Assembly: GCA_031769625.1 (NCBI GenBank)
Contig: JAUIMM010000698.1
Location: 642,001-706,000 of the forward strand
Length of the DNA: 64,000 nucleotides
Source: Taudactylus pleione
Lineage: Eukaryota; Chordata; Amphibia; Anura; Myobatrachidae
Reading direction: 5' to 3'
This document shows positions 32,964 to 43,731 of the stretch, piece by piece. Position 1 is the first letter of the stretch. Every line of letters starts with the position of its first letter. The notes under the pieces are model-generated. The model worked only from the letters and a program-made list of their open reading frames with translations, did no database searches and was not told where the DNA came from. The position numbers and the translations under genes were made by a program.

Positions 32964-34843
32964 AACACTTCTATGTTGTTTTTATTACCATTTAAGGATG
33001 AAGTTTTCATATCTTCAAAAACAGATTGTAAAAGGATACTTGCAAAAGTTATATAACACACTGATGGATGTTTAAATTATGAATTCTAATACTAAAATTT
33101 AAGAAGAAAAAAACAGAATAAAAATGAGTTTCACATTTTTGTATTTCTGTAGGTTATATTTTAGGGTTCATGCAAACGAAAATAAAAAGTAGGTTTCCTA
33201 CAAATGTTTAAAGCTCTATAAAAATATGAAATTTAATAGTAGTATAGGTAGAGTATATGTAGAGTCCTGTGGGGAAAAGAGTAAACCAAGCTTTTAACTT
33301 AGTATATTGGTCAATTTAAAAAATACTTCTACCTTTAGTTATTTTATTTTATAAATGCAGCTTCTTAACTAGAGGTTGTACTATTTAATCTGGATCCCTT
33401 TTGTTGTCCCAAAGTGTTTTTCTTTTTTTCTTTTTGTAATAAATAGATTTTTTTTATTTTCTCCCTCTGATTTTTATGCAACATTAAAATATAAGTTAAT
33501 ACATAGATTTCGTAAATATTTAATAATGCTGAAAACAGAAACGGGTTTATATTCCTGAATGTAAATTAATTTTTAGAATTCAAACTATATTGCAGATGTA
33601 TTGGGGAAGGGGGAGGAAAACTACTGCACAGGACTAAATTGTAATCAATAAAAATTTTTGAAACTAACAAAAGGGGGTAGAATTTAAATTTAAAGTAATT
33701 GCTACTTAACTGAGTTGGTGGTGCTCCCCAGATGTATAAGAACCTATTATTTATACATTTTGGAAAATCCTAGAACTCATTTTAGTTCTAATACCACAAT
33801 AACATTGAATAAATATGTATATATTTTTATTAAAGTAACAAGTTTGAAGTATAATTTAATCTTTGCACTTGAAGGCATCAACTTATCTTACTTTGAGAAC
33901 CAATGACCAGAATGTCAAAAAATGTATGTGTAATATTGTTTACAGCTGGCTACTATTTTTAAATATACTGCTAATATGACTTATTTTATTGGGAAGTGGA
34001 AAATAAATGTGGTCTGATTATTACAATATTGTTGTGGATTTATGTATTTTGGACAAATGCATGGACATTTTAAAAAGGGGGTTATTTGAGAATATTTTTT
34101 TGTGTACAAATAACTTGCCATAAACATGGTTTATATAGGTAACATTTTCATTGCTGTGATGATAAATAAATGACTGCATTTTGCACAGTGTCTGTTGGAT
34201 CTGACAATAGTGTGTTTTGTATATTGACACTGTCATGGTAATAAACAAATTACTTGTTAAGGAAAATATCCTTACCTATCCGAAGACTAAACTCACAGTG
34301 TTGTGAAACACCTATGGTGTTTCACATATGAGTTCTATGAGGTGAGGAAAGGATTAGTTGGCAGTCGCCGGGAGATGATTGAGTTCCTTTTAGGATGTTT
34401 GGGCTTAGTTGTTAGATATGAGGCAAATAACAATTTATGTCAGGGGTTGTAAATGCTCTCAGAAATCATATTAAAGCTTACATCAAGACCAATTAATTGT
34501 ACCAAGAGGCACCTCAAATTATTTGAATTTTTGTGATATCTCAGAACCTACTTGGCTGGGCTAAAGTTGAAAATACGATAATCAGTATACCGAGAGATGT
34601 CGTGTTTTCTAAATATCACCGTTATTAGTCATGTCAGATTTTCAAATGTAGGAAAACTTATAACCTGTTGTTTGGATTTTTGATAAGATAAGAACTACTA
34701 AATGAAAGTATGTGTATAGGCACTCATACTAAGAAATAAAAGTAAAAGAAAAAGTTAAAATAAATAAGTTTCAAAAAAATATATGAGTGAATGAAATTGT
34801 GTAATTAAAATCACATTGTAATGCTCCTTTTTAGGATTTCATT
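32964..34843. other. unassigned very AT-rich sequence
   Basis: No motif-bearing ORF, terminal repeat or tandem repeat was found. Open frames of 60-75 codons are chance. Confidence 0.4.
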
Positions 34844-34851
34844 GTGAAGAC

Positions 34852-35469
34852 CAGGGGCAGAACTATGGGAGACAATGGAGGCGCCTGCCGTCGGGCTCCA
34901 GCTCTGAAGGGGCACCTCCTCCATTGTCCACAACATATTCACCCCACTTAGGGCTGTAACTAGGTACCCGGAGTCAGCGTCGGACTGAAGCATGAAGGGC
35001 CCGCTGGGGGAACGCAGTGGTAGTGGCCCATGCTTTGGGGTTTGATCAGTTCCTACATGGGATGAGACCAGCCCCCACAGAGGCTTGGACAGATATTAGA
35101 GACCATAACTGACCTTCTAATAGAGTAACAATGTTTAACTGAAGTACACAGTCTGGAACCTGACATTAGAGCAAGTGGTGGGGCCCTCAGGTAGTGGGGC
35201 CCACCAGGGATTTCCCCTGTACCCGCGGGCCAGTCCAACCCTGCCTGGAGTGTACCATCACGGCCGCCCAATACATGGCACCCCTTCTCAGGACCTGAGA
35301 AGCCACCATACACTAGTGGAGAGCTCCATGTCAGACCATCAGCTGCTGCCTTCATCTATCTATAGCTTGGATGCATGAGAATTGCTATATTACAGTGCCA
35401 GTGGCAGTGACCGGGGAGGCACTAAATTCTAACTTGCCTCCGGGCGTCTGGGATGAAGTTACGCCACTG
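34852..35469. mobile_element. hAT-like MITE (outer) with perfect 8-bp target duplication
   Basis: Ends CAGGGGCAGAACTATGG and, inverted, CAGTGGCGTAACTTCAT. Both flanks read GTGAAGAC (34844-34851 and 35470-35477). It contains a second, younger hAT-like MITE. Without that insert it would be about 350 bp. Confidence 0.88.
34975..35243. mobile_element. hAT-like MITE (inner, nested)
   Basis: Ends CAGCGTCGGACTG and, inverted, CAGGGTTGGACTGGCC. Flanks CCCGGAGT (34967-34974) and CCTGGAGT (35244-35251) match 7 of 8. It is wholly inside the outer MITE, so it inserted later. Confidence 0.85.
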
Positions 35470-35477
35470 GTGAAGAC

Positions 35478-35946
35478 TAGAGGTCCAGAGCCTATGATGA
35501 AGGATATGGTGGTAAGTTCAGCTGTCCCTACACTTTCTTTACCTTAGTCCGGATCAGTGGTGTTTCTCTCCATTGGCAACAATAACCAGCAAACTGCAGG
35601 TGCCCAGTAATGACGTCACTTTCCTCTGTGCTGTTAATCTCCTGTCTGTTTCTCTCTCCAGCGTTTAATGCTGTACCAGGCAATTATCAAGGATACAGTG
35701 GCTGATACAGAAAGTTCTATTTATCTAGCAAAATTTGTAAAAACTTGACTGTTTTTTTATTAAAAACAAAACCCTCACAGGAAATAGAAGTAAAAAGGAG
35801 TGGTATTCTCATGTAAAGTTTCAAATATATGGTTTTCAAAATCCACGCTGTGTTAAAAAGCAGCTCAAGTAAAATTATATAAACCATGTAAAAAGATACA
35901 AGCGCTAAGTGTAGTGTAACATGAACTGTAACAATAACATGAACAT
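35478..35946. other. unassigned sequence
   Basis: Nothing recognised between the hAT MITEs and the first hairpin-chain element. Confidence 0.4.
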
Positions 35947-36496
35947 GGGCCCTCATTCAGAGCCGTACGCTCTGAGCAGAGCGCACGCTCTGAATGAGGG
36001 CCGGCCTCCATGAAAATGGAGCGTCCTTCTGGACGCTCGTATAGCTGTGGGTCACCACCCACAGGCTATACGAGCGTGCATTTTGATGGCCGCGATGGTC
36101 GAGGCCATCGCGACCATCGAAATTGCGAGCCGGAGCCTGCGGTTGAGGTTTTCAACCACAAGCTCCGGAGTGATTTTGGCTCTATCAGAGCCAAAATCAC
36201 TCCCACTGACATCACTAGTGATGTCAGTGGGCCGGCTTTTGACGGGAGGCGTTCCCGTGGGAACGCCCCCGTCAGGGAGGCACGCCCCCGGCACGCCTAC
36301 CAAAGGGGGCATGCTGTCAATCAACATTGACAGCACGCCCCCTTTGATCGGACACAACGAGCGAAGGACTTTCCTTCGCTCGTCGCGTCTGGCGCATGCG
36401 CACGACGGAGCTCCCTCCGTCGTGCGCATGCTCAGTCCAGAACATCGACCCACTTGCGAGCGGACAGCCGCTCGCGAGTGGATCTGAATCAGGCCC
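35947..36496 (+). mobile_element. hairpin-chain element HC-A, copy 1
   Basis: 550 bp. Outer ends GGGCCCTCATTCAGAG and, inverted, GGGCCTGATTCAGA. It is an end-to-end series of short palindromes in the same module order as copies 4 and 6 (opposite to 2, 3 and 5): the terminal AGAGCG hairpin, the CTGTGGGT hairpin, GATGGTCG, a variant CCGGAGC hairpin (36130-36168), GTGATTTTGGCTC (36168-36202), CACTGACATCACTAGTG, GGCGTTCCC, the AGGGGGC-TGCTGTCAA hairpin, an ACGAGCGAAGGA hairpin, the GCGCATGCG hairpin and the CGAGCGG hairpin. Two modules have sequences unlike other copies yet still fold. No transposase. Confidence 0.88.
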
Positions 36497-37092
36497 ATAG
36501 ACTGCAATAGATATCAAAACAGAACTGTAAAGAAGCAAACCCTTTTAAAATAAAACAATCATGTTGCTGATTGCCACAATGTTTAAGCTCTGTTAAGACT
36601 ATGTGGTTGCTTCTGTAAAGCCAAGAAAAGGCGGCAATAGAGATAAATAGGCTGGTTAGCTCCCGTTGTGCTCTGTGAACTCCAAGCTGACAATATCCAG
36701 CCTCTCTGGACTCCTGATCACTGGAGATCACAGAGACTGGTAACACCAGCAAGGATAAGGAATACCACAAGTGCAACTACTGCAGACAACCAAACCCACG
36801 GCATGCTGACTCTTTCCAGTACCTACCCGCTCCTGCATATCCGCACAAAGACCAGAGGTAGCAGTGTAAAGAGGACATCAACAGGAGCATTAAGAGAACA
36901 GGGACAGAATAGGGTAAAAAGGCACCCAGCCTATTTATCACCTTTCCCACAGTTTCTTGGCTTCACAGCGCCAACATTTTCTCAAAAAAGCCAAATTCAT
37001 TGTTGCAATCAGCAACCTGATTGTTTTGTTTTAAAAAGGGTTTTAATTCAGTTCGGTTATGGTATCTATTGTAGTTCATGTTACACTATACA
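36497..37092. other. unassigned sequence
   Basis: A 151-codon open frame (36668-37123) shows no recognised domain. Confidence 0.35.
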
Positions 37093-37315
37093 GTACAGAT
37101 GCGCCCAAGTTCATTGTAGCTGATCATGCCACAAATGTGCGCGCGCTTCATGCCATGCGCCACGATACGCTATGGTGCGTCCCCGATCGCGGGAGTGCAT
37201 TTCCATTCAGTCCAATGGAGATGCAAATGCGCGTCTCCGATTGCGGGAGTCCTCGCACCACGCATGGCGCGATACGCTGCACTTGCAGCATGGATGTAGC
37301 TGGGTATATCTGTAC
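37093..37315. mobile_element. short fold-back MITE candidate
   Basis: GTACAGAT at the left and ATCTGTAC at the right, with GC-rich inner inverted pairs such as GCGATACGC near both ends and a central GCATTTCCATTC/GGAGATGCAAATGC. No clear target duplication. Confidence 0.45.
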
Positions 37316-37401
37316 ATAGCACTCATATCTTTTTACAAAGTTTCAAATAGCTTTGTTGCATTTGAGGATAGTTTAAATTTGAGAATTTTTTTAAATGGTT
37401 G

Positions 37402-37482
37402 TGATAAATAAAAATAAAATAAAAATAAGATAAATAAATATAAAAATAAAAAAAATAAAAATAAAGTTAAAAAAAAAAAAAG
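37402..37482. repeat. A-rich simple repeat
   Basis: Degenerate AAATA/AAAATA units ending in an A-run, possibly a retroposon tail. Confidence 0.85.
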
Positions 37483-37599
37483 ATGGTATTGCAGTTGCGG
37501 TAGTCATGTATTCATTTTGTGTATCGTATTATCGGGATATTTCCCAGAGAGGCATTTACAGGTGGGTCCTAATATATCTAGCCTCCTTGCACGTTAAAC

Positions 37600-38030
37600 A
37601 GCCCTTCCAATCGTGCCATGCCGTGGTGTGACTCGGTAGCGCCAAGCGTATTTTTAGCTATGTTTTACCTTCAAATGCTCCTTATTCGTACATCGATGTG
37701 AATAGATAGCACAATCAGCTTCTGCTGATTAAAATTATATGCAGCATGCCTTTGTTCTCTGAGCGAGTGTGGGTGTATCTGCATGAGAAACGCTACGTTA
37801 CAGTGTCAGAGGTTGTAACACTGTAACTTAGTATTAACATGCAGATACACCCGCAGTCATACACAGAACATAGACTTGCTGTATAGCAATTTAATCAGCA
37901 ACAGTTGCTTGCGCTATCTATTTGTATACCTGTGTGAATAAGACACATTTGAAGGTAAAAAGTTGCACAAAAGACACTTGGCACTACCAAGTTACACAGA
38001 GCTCCCGCGTTATGTGTAGCACGACTTGTA
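37600..38030. mobile_element. long imperfect fold-back element
   Basis: Inverted arms pair over about 180 bp each, centred near 37812. Matching blocks include GTGTGACTCGGTAGCGCCAAG (37627) with CTTGGCACTACCAAGTTACAC (37977), TTTACCTTCAAATG with CATTTGAAGGTAAA, and TGTTACAGTGT-type central blocks. This looks like a single long hairpin MITE, unlike the multi-hairpin HC-A elements. Confidence 0.75.
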
Positions 38031-38119
38031 TCGCACGGTGGATAGATGTATGTGGACACAACTGTAGTTTTGTCTCAATATTTAGTCCATGTGGTTTTTG
38101 GGTTTTTAGGATGTAGATC

Positions 38120-39794
38120 CATTTAGTCTTGCATTTTTTATGTTAGTGATTGTTAGGATCTGCAGTTAAGCAGATAATTTTAGTTGCCACTGGGACACTG
38201 CATTTATTCCGGTCTGTCTGTGTGCTGATCTCATGTGTTCAGTAATTGCTCTCTGTCTCTGTACAATATCAGTTGCACACTAATCGATTATCGTGTGCAC
38301 AGGCCAGATGCAGGAGTCTGTCATTAGGGAGGCTTACAGGGCGTGCTCGGATTGGGCCCTGTATCTATTAAATTGCAGCCAGTCCTCACTCCATGGCGGT
38401 GATGCCGTTCCTCGTGTGTCCGGTTGTGCCAGTCTCCTGTAATACAGTCGTGTTCCTTAGTCCAGTTTGCCATACGAATTCTCTGCAGTTTGTTCCATCT
38501 ATGCGGCATGGTCCGCATTGCACCTGCTCTGTGCTGTTTGTGTCATCTATGCAGCACGCTGTACATCTCTGCCTCTGCTGTTGGTGTCATCCCAGCGGTA
38601 TCGAGTGCACCCACGTCCTGGGCTGCATGCCAGCGTCCGGTGGCTTGTGTCAACACGGCGACATTAGCTGCATCTCAGCGTACTGAGGGCCTGATTCAGA
38701 CCCGGTCGCAAGCGCCGATCGCTCGCAACCAGGATGATGGTGGCCCACAGCGCATGCGCACAACAGAGCCGGCTCCATCGTGCGCATGCGCGAGACCCGG
38801 CTAGCGACGGGCAATCCGTCGCTCCGGGTCTCGCACCAAAGGGGGCGAGCTGTCAATGTTAAGTGACAGCTCGCCCCCTTTGGTGGGCGGGCCGGGGGGT
38901 GGCTGCCCAAATGGAGGCATTCCCGAGGGAACACTTGCCGTTTGGGGGCGGCCCACTGACATCACGAGTGATGGCAGTGGAGAGCTTCCGGCTCTGTTAG
39001 AGCCGAAAGCTCTCTGGGGCTTGCAATGAACGAGACCCTACAAGGGTCTCGTCGCAAGCCCGATGGTCACGATGGTCTTGACCATCGCGACCATCATCAT
39101 GGCCACTAGATATAGCTGTGGGTGGTCACCCACAGCTATGCAAGAGGCCGCTCCAAAAAAAAAAAGCCCGGCCCTTATACAGAGCGAGCGCTCTGTCAGA
39201 GCGAGCGGCTCTGAATCAGGCCCCGAGTGCAAAACCCAATGTACCATTGCCAGTGTCAACCCAGCGACATTGGATGCACCTATGCATCCAAGGTCCGCAG
39301 CCCCTTGTACCAACACCAGTGTCAACCCGGCGACATTGGCCGCACCTCAGCGTCCAAAGTGCGCAATCCAGCGTACCAACGCCAGTGTCAATCCAGCAAC
39401 ATTGTCCGCATCCCAGCGTCATAGTATGCAACTTAACCAGAGACTTTCCAGCCCCCAAGGCTGCCACATAGCCCATAGGCTGCATCTTATCCTTGGCCCA
39501 CAGGCCGTAGCAAGCCAAGGCATATTAGCCCTCAAAGCTGCCTCACAGTTCAAAAGCTGCATCTCATCCTCGGCTCACAGGCAGTGACTGTCCAAGGCAG
39601 ACCAGACCTCCAGGCCACCACACAGCCCAAAGGCTGCATCTCAAACCTGCTTCGCAGGCATCAACTAGCCAGCCCTCAAGGCAATCTCACAGCCCAAAGG
39701 CTGCATCTAGTCTATGGCCACTACCTCTATCCTGCCTGACTAACCCTCAGCTACTAACATTATCACCGGCCCACAGATTTATAGAGGATTAGTC
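38120..39794 (+). other. Sushi-type Gypsy leader, interrupted by HC-A copy 2
   Basis: The region upstream of the Gypsy gag. TGTTAGGATCTGC at 38151 could be the LTR start, but no second LTR is in view, so this is unproven. From about 38520 the sequence is repeated: units with CCAGTGTCAACCCGGCGACATT then GCACCTCAGCGTCC recur with a period near 66 bp on both sides of the HC-A insertion (38640-38683, 39238-39430). From 39460 to 39720 another repeat, AGCCCAAAGGCTGCATCT with GCAAGC or CTCACAGCC, recurs. Confidence 0.55.
38687..39223 (-). mobile_element. hairpin-chain element HC-A, copy 2
   Basis: 537 bp. Ends GGGCCTGATTCAGA and, inverted, GGGCCTGATTCAGAGC. Flanks TGA (38684-38686) and CGA (39224-39226) fit a 3-bp target duplication. 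Removing the element plus one flank restores the spacing of the Gypsy 66-bp leader unit. Hairpins run from GACCCGGTCGCAAGCG at the left to the AGAGCGAGCG terminal hairpin at the right. The GAGAGCTTCCGGCTC stem (38980-39014) differs from other copies. Confidence 0.88.
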
Positions 39795-40823
39795 ATGGAA
39801 ACCGGACAGAATCCGGCACAAATTCTGGCAGCCCAGATTCAGGTGCTTACTCAGAAAGTGCAAGAACTTTCCATTAAGGTTGAGGAGACGCGGGCTGCAA
39901 CCACTCGTGAGCCCAAAGTTAATCTGCCCAACCATTTTTCGGGGAATCGAAAGGACTTTGTCTATTTCAAGGAGAGTTGCAAACTTTACTTTAGACTCAG
40001 GCCTCAGTCCTCAGGTTCTGAGGTCCAGAAAGTGGGGATTGGGATTTCCCTCTTGCAGGGGGACCGACAGACTTGGGCATTCGGTCTGCCCTCCAGTTCA
40101 ACAGCTATTCAGACCGTGGATTCCTTTTTCTCTGCTCATGGGCTATTATACGATGACCCGGACAAGGCTGCTATGGCAGAGGCTAGCCTTCGGTCTCTGA
40201 CACAGGAGAACCGAGCAGTGGAGGATTACTGTACACAGTTCCGGAAGTGGGCCGTGGACTCTGCATGGAACGATCCTGCTCTACGGAGTCAGTTCAGATG
40301 GGTACTCTTGGATCAGGTCAAGGACATCTTAGTTCTACATCCCTCCGCATGACGTTATGAGTTTAACAATTCGTATTGACTGACGTCTCCAGGAGCGCAG
40401 ATTGGAGAGGAATCTGCCCTCTCAAGCTCCCCGTTCCCCTCTTTGGATCCCTTCTGCAGAGCAGGAGGAACCTATGCAGTTGGTAGCTTTCCGTCTTCCT
40501 GCAGAAGAGAAACGGAGGAGGCGTACACTAGGACTATGCATGTATTGCGGAGGTAAAGGACATTTGGCCCAACATTGTCCTGTCAAGTCGGGAAAAGGCA
40601 AGGTCTAGGTGGTTGTGGAGAGTTGCATCTAGGCCTTGCATCTATCTCTCCTAAAAATGCAGTCCTTTTTCCTACCTTGCTCAGGTCTTCGTCTGGCCAG
40701 GTCTCAGTCTCTGCTTTTATTGATAGTGGGGCCACAGAAAACTTTATGGACCAGGCATTCTTCAAGACCTTGGTATTTTCTCCTGAACCTTTGGATAAAC
40801 CAACCGCTGTCCTTGGGTCTTGA
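39795..40823 (+). pseudogene. Ty3/Gypsy Sushi-type gag and protease remnant
   Basis: Gag of a Sushi (Metaviridae) retrotransposon, the group that gave rise to mammalian RTL/PEG10 genes. 39795-40352 (185 codons) starts METGQN, has a coiled N-terminal part and a capsid-like region (RSLTQENRAVEDYCTQFRKW). It is cut by a TGA after HPSA, and a second TGA follows RID shortly after in another frame. Nucleocapsid 40402-40608 has EPMQLVAFRL and the zinc knuckle CMYCGGKGHLAQHC (C-x2-C-x4-H-x4-C). The protease overlaps in frame 3 with AFIDSGATENFM (DSG). It stops at 40823, and no RT follows, so the element is truncated. Several TGA codons could derive from CGA by CpG decay. Confidence 0.82.
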
Positions 40824-41318
40824 TGGAAGGAGTCTGTCCCGACTCCTCCTGTACCATATATATGCACTGACCCTGGGCTATATAAGCTTGGTGTATAACA
40901 ACTCTTTGGTAATGTTATAAATATGTTCTGTAGTTCTTACTCTGACTTTTTGTGTCTGTCAAACATATTGGACAGACATGGGCATTCAAAAGGGTAAATT
41001 GTCCCTTTTATGTTGATACGTTATTTTTTTATTTATTTATTTATTGTCAGTATAAGTAAGATGTGCAGAAAGGATCTCCTCTGAAATCACCAGAGGACAC
41101 AACAGCATTGCATGAGATGTAATATGACCGTGTAGGCGTAAGCCCGGCTGGCCACAGTCACCTCCCAAGTGACCATGCCACATTACACATACTTTAATTT
41201 AGTAGCGCTTATCAAAAATCCAAGCAATTAAATCTAACTGAGCAGCTGAACAATGCATTAACAAGCGCAGAACACATTTTTTTTTATTAGTAACTATGAC
41301 CTGTTGTGTTAATGGAAT
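40824..41318. other. unassigned, with short (TTTA)n run
   Basis: TTTATTTATTTATTTATTG at 41028-41046 is a simple repeat. The rest is unassigned. Confidence 0.5.
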
Positions 41319-41559
41319 CGGTATGTAATGCCGGCGGCTGTTTACCCGCCCCGCCGGAACAAATATCGACAGCGGGAGCACGGCAGGTCGAAATCCCGTC
41401 AGGTGAAGGTAAGTACCCTAAACCTCCCCTCTCCCCTCCCTAACCCTCCCTTAGGGGTGCCTAACCCTAACTTCCCCCCCATTAGTGCCTAAACTTTATC
41501 CCCCCTCCCGCACCCTAAACCTAACCCTCCCGGGGGTGTGCCTAACCCCAACCCGGAAT
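41319..41559. repeat. fold-back element with telomere-like core, copy C1 (truncated)
   Basis: Starts CGGTATGTAATGCCGGCGGC, then AAGGTAAGTACCC and a CCTAACCCTAA-rich core. The right arm is missing because copy C2 begins directly after CCTAACCCCAACCC. Confidence 0.65.
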
Positions 41560-42005
41560 CGGTATGATTTACCGCCGGACCAATGCCCGGCGGTTGGAAT
41601 CCCGACTGCGGCATCCCGGCAGAGGAGGAAATCCTGATCATCCAAGGTAAGTATTGTCTAACCTAATTCTACCCCCAAACCCTAACCCTCCCTTAGGGGT
41701 GCCTAACCCTAACCTCCCCCCCAGTGCCTAACCCTAATCCCCCCTCTAAGTTCCTAAACCTAACCCCCCCTTCCCCGCCGCCTAAACCTAAGTCCCCCGG
41801 GGGGGTGCCTATCCCTAACCTCCCCCCGTGGGTGCCTAACCCTAACCCCCCCCCTTCCCCTAGCCTAAACCTAACCTCCCGGGGGGTGCCTAACCCTAAG
41901 TCCCCCCCAGGAACCCTAAACCTAACCCTCCCCCCCTGCGCTCGGTGCCCGGCGTCCCTTCAATCGGGATGCCGGGCGCCGGTCTCCCGGTGTCGGTAAA
42001 ATGAC
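41560..42005. repeat. fold-back element with telomere-like core, copy C2
   Basis: Starts CGGTATGATTTACCGCCGG, then AAGGTAAGTATTG, then repeated GGGGTGCCTAACCCTAA units. Near the right end CGGGATGCCGGGCGCC pairs with GCGCTCGGTGCCCGGCGTCCC. It shares order and spacing with copy B (29352-29938). The outer right arm is shortened. Confidence 0.7.
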
Positions 42006-42357
42006 AGGCGTCTAGCATGCATACGTGAGCCAGATGCTGCAGTCAGAATTGCATATGCAGAGGCTACGCAGACTCTTTACAGAGTGATTAACAAATGCCA
42101 TGTGTGGGTGGTAATAGGGGGGTGTTCGTGAGTGAGGTCTGTGCTTCCTTAACTGTGTGCATGGGACCGATGTTACTCAACGTTACCGTTTGTTTCGCTC
42201 AGTTGCCCTAGTATACGGATGTGAGTAAGGGAAAGTGGGCGTCCTTATGTCAGGCTGCATACGCAATGTGAATGCACACATTTAAATAGCACCGCTGATG
42301 TTAGCAACTGTGGTGCATGCATATACGAAGAATTGCTATCCTTACTGAATCAGGCCC
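42006..42357. repeat. interspersed repeat ending CTGAATCAGGCCC
   Basis: Ends with the HC-A terminus CTGAATCAGGCCC followed by TTA, but the body is not hairpin-chain. It has blocks shared with 880-1245. The left terminus, GGGCCTGATTCAG, is absent, replaced at the junction with copy C2. Possibly a related Harbinger-like non-autonomous element. Confidence 0.45.
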
Positions 42358-43731
42358 TTAGTAACATCCTAGTTTTAAGAAATCAAGACAAAGAATGCAT
42401 CTTAAAAAGAAGAAGGTCATAAAAGCTAATTTGCATGTATACAGACATGCTTGTCGTGACATTACAGTGGACGGTTGATTTTTGGCATCCAAAGCATGCG
42501 TATACAGTATAAAGCTAAGAGACTTTGGGGCTAATTTAGCATTGCACACAAGTGCAATGATGAACGCAGATTCATGATTATTGCATGAGTAGGACCCATT
42601 CTGATCTGACCTGATTGACAGGCAGAGGCATTTAAGGGGTTAGGCGGGGGCGTTCCCTGAAATGGAGGCATGTCTGCCCTGTTTCCCGGGAGTGGCAAGG
42701 CCAGGGGCTGCGTCTCCACTTTGAGCTGTGCAGCCCAGAAAACCCAGAGCTCCAAACTTCTACTGCACCAACTGTAACTGCGTAAGTGATCGCAGTATCC
42801 GCTGCTGTGTTTTTCAGAGTAGAAACTTTCTGCACATGCACAGAACGGATTTCCTCCTTCTCTGGGCCCTACTATAATCACATCCCAGAATGCCAAAAAT
42901 GTAAAGTACAAAAAGGGGTACTACTTCTCCAAGCACTGTAAGGCTGATCTCTGCAAGGGCAAGGATCAGCTGCAGCAGGAGAGATTGATTACCAGTCCTC
43001 CCTGACACACACTTCACTGCGCTCTACTTTAGGAGGGAGAGTCAATACCAAGGGGGAGTGGCATTGCTGGAAAGGAGCAGAGGGTGCTCTTTTATCACTG
43101 GTGATGCTCCCAAAAAAGCTTTATTAACCCTGGGGGAGATAGTTTTGCACTGACACTTGAGGGGGTTACTAATACAGGGGGGCCAATCAACACTGGTGGG
43201 TGAAAATGGGAATCTATCACCACTAAGAGGGAGGGGGGTAATGCCTTTGGGGATCAGTTGCTGCTGGAAAATTTATTGACACTGGGGGTGGGAGGTAATT
43301 TTACAATTAGGGCCTATGGACATGGTGAGGTGAGGGGGTGTGAGACATTCCCTAGGCATATTTCCGCAAGGGACCGGCAACGCACCCTTTGTGGCCCGCT
43401 CCGAGCCCTAATTCGCTGAATTTTGCTCTGAGCCCTATGGCGCTGCAAGTAATTTTCATCTATCCCAGGCTGTGGTAAAGTGCGGTCATTGCAGCGATGA
43501 CTCGAACCAGCGAGATCATCGCGGCTAATTGGATGGAGCCCTTAGAGTATGAATACAATTATTGCTGTGGTCAGGACAATGTTGTGCACACAGCCTTCCT
43601 TATTGTGAGAGGAAGTTGCTTTGTAACAAATGAGGTTCCAGTTGATTTGTTGAATGCTAAGTAATAGAGTGGTGGAAACATCTGTATAGACTGGCCGATA
43701 ATAAGCTTGGAAATTGTGAGCTTAGAACTTA
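42358..43731. other. unassigned sequence
   Basis: No motif-bearing ORF. GCTGTGGTCAGGACA plus TGCACACA at about 43565-43600 recurs at about 45004-45035, flanking the third hairpin-chain element on both sides. It is a diverged direct repeat of unknown class. Confidence 0.4.

Noticed and set aside
36010..36507. Open frames of 100-151 codons on both strands in the hairpin-chain elements
   Set aside because: GC-rich palindromes give mirror-image open frames. The frames differ between copies and match no family.
38650..39325. Overlapping open frames around the second HC-A copy
   Set aside because: They run across the element boundary and into Gypsy leader repeats, so they cannot be one gene.
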